From positions 46,155,001-46,219,000 of the forward strand of contig NC_068558.1 of assembly GCF_022201045.2 (NCBI RefSeq): a stretch of 64,000 bases of DNA. The letters are read 5' to 3'. Both the position numbers and the translations under genes were made by a program. Every line of letters starts with the position of its first letter. Position 1 is the first letter of the stretch. Below are positions 59,046 to 64,000 of the stretch, in pieces. The notes beneath the pieces are model-generated. The model ran no database searches. It was not told the origin of the DNA and was given only the letters and a program-made list of their open reading frames with translations. The stretch comes from Citrus sinensis (lineage: Eukaryota > Streptophyta > Magnoliopsida > Sapindales > Rutaceae).

Positions 59046-62000
59046 AATTATTATTTATGTTTCTTTTAAAAAATATAATAACAATTCAATTTGATGGTGA
59101 GAAAGATTTGATTAAAATAATATTAATTTACTCTTATTTGGTGAGTCTTTTAGAGAGAATTATATTTTTTCTATACACTTATTTATTATATCAATAAATA
59201 AATTAAAATTTAAAAAGTAAAATTTAAAAATCCTTTTCGAGATGCTATAACACGCACGTCCGTTGGCGATGAAGAAATAGTACTAATATAATTAAAATTT
59301 AGAAGGAAACGAGATCCTCAGAGCGTGTATCGAAAGCAAACCCTAGAATATTCCAAAACCGCGTTAAATCTTGGCTTTCCATTCGTCACATGATCTCATC
59401 TCCAATTGGCAGATTATGTAATGCTTGCGTCTAATCTATCGTGTAATTACTTATTTATGAATAAATAAATAAAATATGCTATCAATGCATGAACAGTTTA
59501 ATAATGGGTTGTTTAAAATTAATTATTAAGGCCAAAAAAAAAAAAAAATTTGCATGTCCCCATAAAATTATTGTACGAAACTGAACTGTTTAGATATTGA
59601 AAATCTATTTAGTGGTAACGTACGTAGACAAGGCATTATTCCCTTTTCTCATCAGAGGCTGGTGAAGGGCAAAAGCCAAACTTGCGGCGTAGATTGAGGG
59701 CGAAAGATGACCATTTGATCTCACACGTGAATGGTGAGGATAGAGTAACGGGACCCCTGGAGATCATGAAAGTTTTAAGAGACAAAAGGAGAACACGTGT
59801 GAGAAAATGAAAGGGCAACGGCCCGACGGTCGAGCATCGATGTGAGTGGAAGCGATGGGGACAACGGGCCGTGTATCGTGGCCAGCTTTGGTTTCGCGTA
59901 AAAGGAGCTGATTTTATCTAAAGTAAGTAAATTACATTGATCATGGGGTTTGGATTTTGCTTGGCAAATCTTTTTAGTGTCGCTGAACCCTTGTCTCTTT
60001 TGTTTACGGAAAGATCCATACGAGTCACGTAACTCACAAATTAGATTCTAGCAAAAGGACAACAGAATCAACTAGATAGCTTATTACTCATATTTTGTTT
60101 GACGAAATTATGTATTGATTTTTTATAAAGATATTGGAAAAGTTTGTCTCAATACCGTCACCATTTGTAAAAATGGAGAGCTAAATTTAGTAAACCATTT
60201 CCATTAGTCTAGGGAGTTCGGTTACTTGAATGAAGATAAGAGCATTAATTGACGAAGCTAGTATAGGATTTACCCCATCTCGAGTTTTATTTTTCCCCTG
60301 CAGAGCCCGCAGAGTATGATTCCAAAAAATTCGTTTTGTTCTTTGAATTTATGAAACCTTTTCAACTAATGATTTTGAAAACTTTTTTAACTTGCCCTCG
60401 GTGAAACGTCACCATTTCTTCGATTAGTTCTTACCCCAACTAGACAATTTTATCAGCTCAATTCCATGATGAGGGCCTTATACATAGTAGTAAATTGATA
60501 TCGGTGCCATTACGATGATGCATTCATGCTTCTCTTCTCTACATCTAAATAGACAAGACTCATAATGTTCATTTCAAAAATATTATATTCGGGATGCAAT
60601 TTATCATCTATGAATTCGTGGGTATCTAGACGTCTATATAGATAAACCTTGAGGATATTGAGCGTATTTTTTTTTCCCTCCCACAATATTGATCATTGGC
60701 AAAGATAAGGATGTTAGTGAGAATTAAATGGGTGAAACTACGGGCAGAAAAGAAAATCTTAAGAGTTGTGAGAATGTTAAAATTGTGTTTGATCCGCAAT
60801 GTGAAAAAGGTCTTTCGTTAACGAAACTGAATCATACTCAAAAGAGAAGGTGTGTAAGTGACATCAATGGTTTCGCAAATGCTTTTGATAAAAAGAGAAC
60901 ACAATGTTAATTGAATTTTTGCTAAGAAAAGAGAGAGAGACCAAATTATTAGAAGCATGTAAAGGTAAGCTGGGCTTGCACGCAAACTATGTCAGCGAAG
61001 GATCCTTGTCTCATTCCACACCAGTAACCACACGTGCAAGAACTTTTCCATACGCTTCTCATCGAAAGGAGAGTAGAAAGAGCATCCTTATCGGCCATTC
61101 TTTTCTCGCCCTTTTTTTGTGTATAATCTATACAAAAGAAAAGCAGCCATTACCACCGACTGTGGGATTTAGGAATTATGAATCATTTATAGCACCCATT
61201 TCACACCTTTAACTTGAATCTTATTCTCATTTGATGATCATGTTCTTTTGTTCCCCCTTACAAGGTTCGCGTTCTCAGCTATAATTCAAATCCGCTTTAA
61301 TTTTGATAAATTGATATTAATTTTTTTAGTACTCGATCTTGGTACAAATGAAGTTTAATTTCCCTTTAATTAGCTAATCAGTTTCCCACAGTTTTGAGTT
61401 TTTCAAAGTTTAATTCATATGGAAAATTAATTCTATTCTATGGACTAGCGCCGTAGCGCTAGGTTTTAGTGTTAGCTTATTTATTTCTAAAATCAAATCA
61501 ATATATATATATATACGCTCACTTAATTAGTGGAAGTCCCTTTAGTGGAAGTCCCTACGCAATTACTAATTTATTTCGTTAATTTGTCGATTGTCATACA
61601 ACAAAAAGTTGCGCATACGGTACGACCCAAAGATGAGGAGGAGTTAGAATGAAGAAATAAAATATAAAGGGAAAATTATTATTATTATTATTAAAAATTA
61701 AAAAGAAATCTTAAAAGAGGATTATTAATTCACAATTCCCATGCACACAGAGCAATCAGCACTCGAGTGAAAGAGAGTTTGGAAATAAAAAGCCTTTTTT
61801 ACGCCGTAAGAATCTCACGTGCAGCTCGTCCCCGTTCACACAGTGGAATTAAACCCGTAAACCGGTCAAACTCCACGCATGAAAGCATCGACCAACACCA
61901 CTACCGTCGGACCGACCGCCAGCGATCTCATGTGCGTATTCAAACTCGAAACTTGTTACGGGCGCTGGTTTAATGTCCGTACAAAGTATTGACCTACAAT

Positions 62001-62111
62001 TACCGGTCAAAGAAATGGAAACATTTGTTGCCACTTAGCCAACTCTACTGTTGCCAAGTCTCATCCTTGTTCCTTTGTATACCATTCTCTCTCCATCTCT
62101 AAACACCCACC
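59046..62111. other. Intergenic region upstream of the WRKY gene
   Basis: No gene is recognised. A GC-richer island at about 59630-59890 carries two CACGTG G-boxes (59724-59729 and 59794-59799), as ABA- or light-responsive promoters do, but no downstream coding region was found for it. 60728-61212 contains short open frames with no recognised product. Confidence 0.45.
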
Positions 62112-62263
62112 CACCTTATAAACCAGATCAAAGTTGAAATCTTACCCTACTTCACACTTCAAAAGCCTCACAGTAACTCTCTCTCTCTCTCTCTCCCTTT
62201 CCATTTTGTTCTCTTTTCTTTTGTTTTTTTATGAAGATTAAGAAGAATTTCAACTGAGGCATA
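62112..62263 (+). promoter_or_regulatory. Core promoter and 5' UTR of the WRKY gene, with uORF
   Basis: A TATAAA box lies at about 62117-62122, a TC microsatellite at about 62179-62196, and an 8-codon upstream ORF (ATG 62231, stop TGA 62255-62257; MKIKKNFN) ends 6 bp before the main ATG. A uORF this close would probably lower translation of the WRKY frame unless scanned past. Confidence 0.55.
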
Positions 62264-63651
62264 ATGGAGAGGAAGGAAGTTACAAAGACGAAGAATCATA
62301 ACAATATGGGATCATCACCATTTGCTGATCATCTTTCAACTGGTTCTCAGCTTCGAGGCGTATTTGACTTGTACGAGGGAGAGAAGGGGTCATTAGGGTT
62401 TATGGAGTTACTGGGTGTTCAAGACTTTGGTTCTTCTTCTCCTCCTTCTTCTTCTTTATTTGATATGGTACAGTTCCAGGCACAGAATCAGGTTCCGTCT
62501 AAAGGAGCATCAGCATCTTCAACTGTCAATGTTACAAAGATTGAATGTTCTGAGTTGTTGAATCAGCCGGCGACGCCTAACTCTTCCTCGATTTCATCTG
62601 CATCGAGTGAGGCTTTGAATGATGAACAAGTTAAAGTAGAAGAGCATGTACATGATGAACAAAATCAACAAAAAACCAAGAAACAGTGAGTTTTTTCTTT
62701 TCTGGTAGTTTTTGTCTTCGATCTTAATTATTTATCATTTCAATTTTTTTTTTATTTTTTTCAAAGAAGCACAGCACAGTACAGTACACATGCATCTGCT
62801 AATGAATGGCCCATAAATTATATATAAATATATATCGTTAGTTGTCCGAAGTGTGAAGAATTAAAGATAAGGATTTTGATGATGTTTTGGATGGTTTGTT
62901 TGGTTTGGGTTTTTTTGGGGATAAGCAGGTTGAAGCCCAAGAAGACAAATCAGAAACGACAGAGAGAGCCGAGATTCGCGTTCATGACAAAGAGCGAGGT
63001 TGATCATCTGGAAGATGGATACCGATGGAGGAAGTACGGTCAGAAGGCCGTTAAGGACAGCCCCTTTCCTAGGTACCTTTGACTTTACTACTTCAATAAT
63101 AATAATAATAATAATTAATTCTATTGTTAATTTCGCAATTATAAACTTCCACCGCTTTCCTCGTTAGTTAATTTTAGTTCAAAAATTAGGTCCAAATTAT
63201 ATATCATTGAATGATTATAATATATGGGTGGCATTGTTGTTGTTGCAGGAGTTACTATCGTTGCACCAGTGCTTCATGTAATGTGAAGAAAAGAGTGGAG
63301 AGATCTTACACTGATCCAAGCATTGTCGTGACGACCTACGAGGGCCAGCACAACCACCCGAGTCCACTCCTACCACGTCCAACCCTTGGCGGTGTTCCTC
63401 ATGCTGGAAACGGTGTCGTTGGATCCTCTTTTGGTATGCCAATGCCGGCGGCATTCTCTCAGCAACAACTGCCCAGCTTGGTTAATTCCTTGTTGCCTAT
63501 GAATTTTGGGAGTAGTTTTATCAACGGTCCAACAACTGCTTCTTTTCTTCATGAGAGGCGTTTCTGCACTCCTGCAGCAGGGACTGATCTGCTTAAGGAT
63601 CATGGCCTTCTTCAGGACATTGTTCCTTCACATATGCTAAGGGAAGAGTAG
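62264..63651 (+). CDS. WRKY transcription factor, group IIc
   Basis: A DNA-binding regulator of W-box (TTGACY) promoters. Exons are 62264-62685, 62929-63072 and 63249-63651. Introns are GT-AG and phases fit, giving 322 residues. One WRKY domain at about 166-226 has WRKYGQK at 174-180 and a zinc finger C194-X4-C199-X23-H223-X-H225, the group I/IIc pattern; a single domain makes it IIc. The second intron splits the Arg codon of PFPRSYY, the conserved intron position of this group. Before the domain lies a basic [17 protein letters not shown] block and a Ser-rich acidic region. The end [13 protein letters not shown] motif ([13 protein letters not shown]) recalls WRKY48 and relatives. An oddity is AVKDSPFPR, where most IIc members have AVKNSP. 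Stress or developmental regulation is likely, but the exact orthologue is unsure. Confidence 0.93.
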
Positions 63652-64000
63652 AGATGAAGGAAGATGAGTATATTGATTATCAATTTAATTATTATTAGTT
63701 TTTTTTTTTTTCTATTTAACTGACTTCCGTAAAAGGTTTAGATGTAAATGTTATGTAATCTACTAGTTGACAGGATCTGATCTTTCTTGCAGAAAGTCTT
63801 TTCCCGCATACCCTTTATGAATGTCATTGTGAAATGGGTTTTTGATCCAATGCAGGAAGGAACTGGTTTCTTACTTTGTTTGGGTTTAATTTCCTAACTC
63901 TTCACTCATTCATTCATTCATTTGTTTGTCCTATCTATTTGTTTTTGTTGTCGAAGGAATGTGCATTGATTTCATTGAGAGTGCCACCCCCTGAGTCAAG
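63652..64000 (+). other. WRKY 3' UTR and flank
   Basis: AT-rich sequence after the stop codon, probably the 3' UTR; no polyadenylation signal was fixed. Nothing else is seen before the window ends. Confidence 0.45.

Noticed and set aside
1..64000. tRNA, rRNA, CRISPR arrays and operons
   Set aside because: No tRNA-like arm pairs with a GGTTCGAATCC-type box were seen. Bacterial features are not expected in plant nuclear DNA, and regular spaced repeats here are microsatellites or transposon repeats.

Overview
This is a stretch of plant nuclear DNA, most likely from a woody eudicot. It is AT-rich, its genes have GT-AG introns and plant TATA boxes, and its proteins belong to plant families (GUN1, stachyose synthase, WRKY group IIc, UPBEAT1-like). 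It is also crowded with plant transposable elements. Citrus is a guess from general impression only; nothing here proves the genus.

Layout. Positions 1-5250 hold GUN1 (plus strand, four exons), the plastid-to-nucleus signalling PPR-SMR protein, with a MITE in intron 1. Positions 5253 to about 20850 are a tandem duplication. Unit 1 (5253-14378) and unit 2 (14379 to about 20850) each start with the same promoter and a secreted glycine-rich protein gene. Unit 2 also holds an intact five-exon pectin methylesterase (PME) gene on the minus strand, which unit 1 lacks. Unit 1 instead carries a decayed gypsy-like LTR retrotransposon inserted at a site that is empty in unit 2. Fragments of a second, dead PME gene lie in both units and just beyond them. 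After an AT-rich gap comes a stachyose synthase gene (24268-27129, four exons). A long gene-poor stretch is followed by an intronless E2-like ubiquitin-conjugating protein (33486-34388) in which the catalytic cysteine position reads serine.

Positions 34.7-49 kb are mostly mobile DNA: a small hAT-like MITE, a broken copia fragment, a 705-bp terminal-inverted-repeat element nested in a palindromic element, and an LTR-like fragment. A near-complete L1-type LINE (42910-48872) follows, with target-site duplications and many C-to-T type nonsense changes. Among them, 39552-40899 contains four exon-like pieces that join in one reading frame; I could not identify the protein. Positions 49-64 kb hold a UPBEAT1-like bHLH gene (51248-51652), further MITEs, a 112-bp near-perfect palindrome between TA tracts, and a three-exon WRKY group IIc gene (62264-63651) with a short uORF.

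The host genes do not form a pathway; this is ordinary eukaryotic gene order. The only clear functional theme is the cell wall: the duplicated glycine-rich proteins next to a PME. I did not find a convincing new multi-gene system. The points most worth following up are the Cys-to-Ser E2, the asymmetric tandem duplication, the unidentified in-phase exon chain and the large palindrome.
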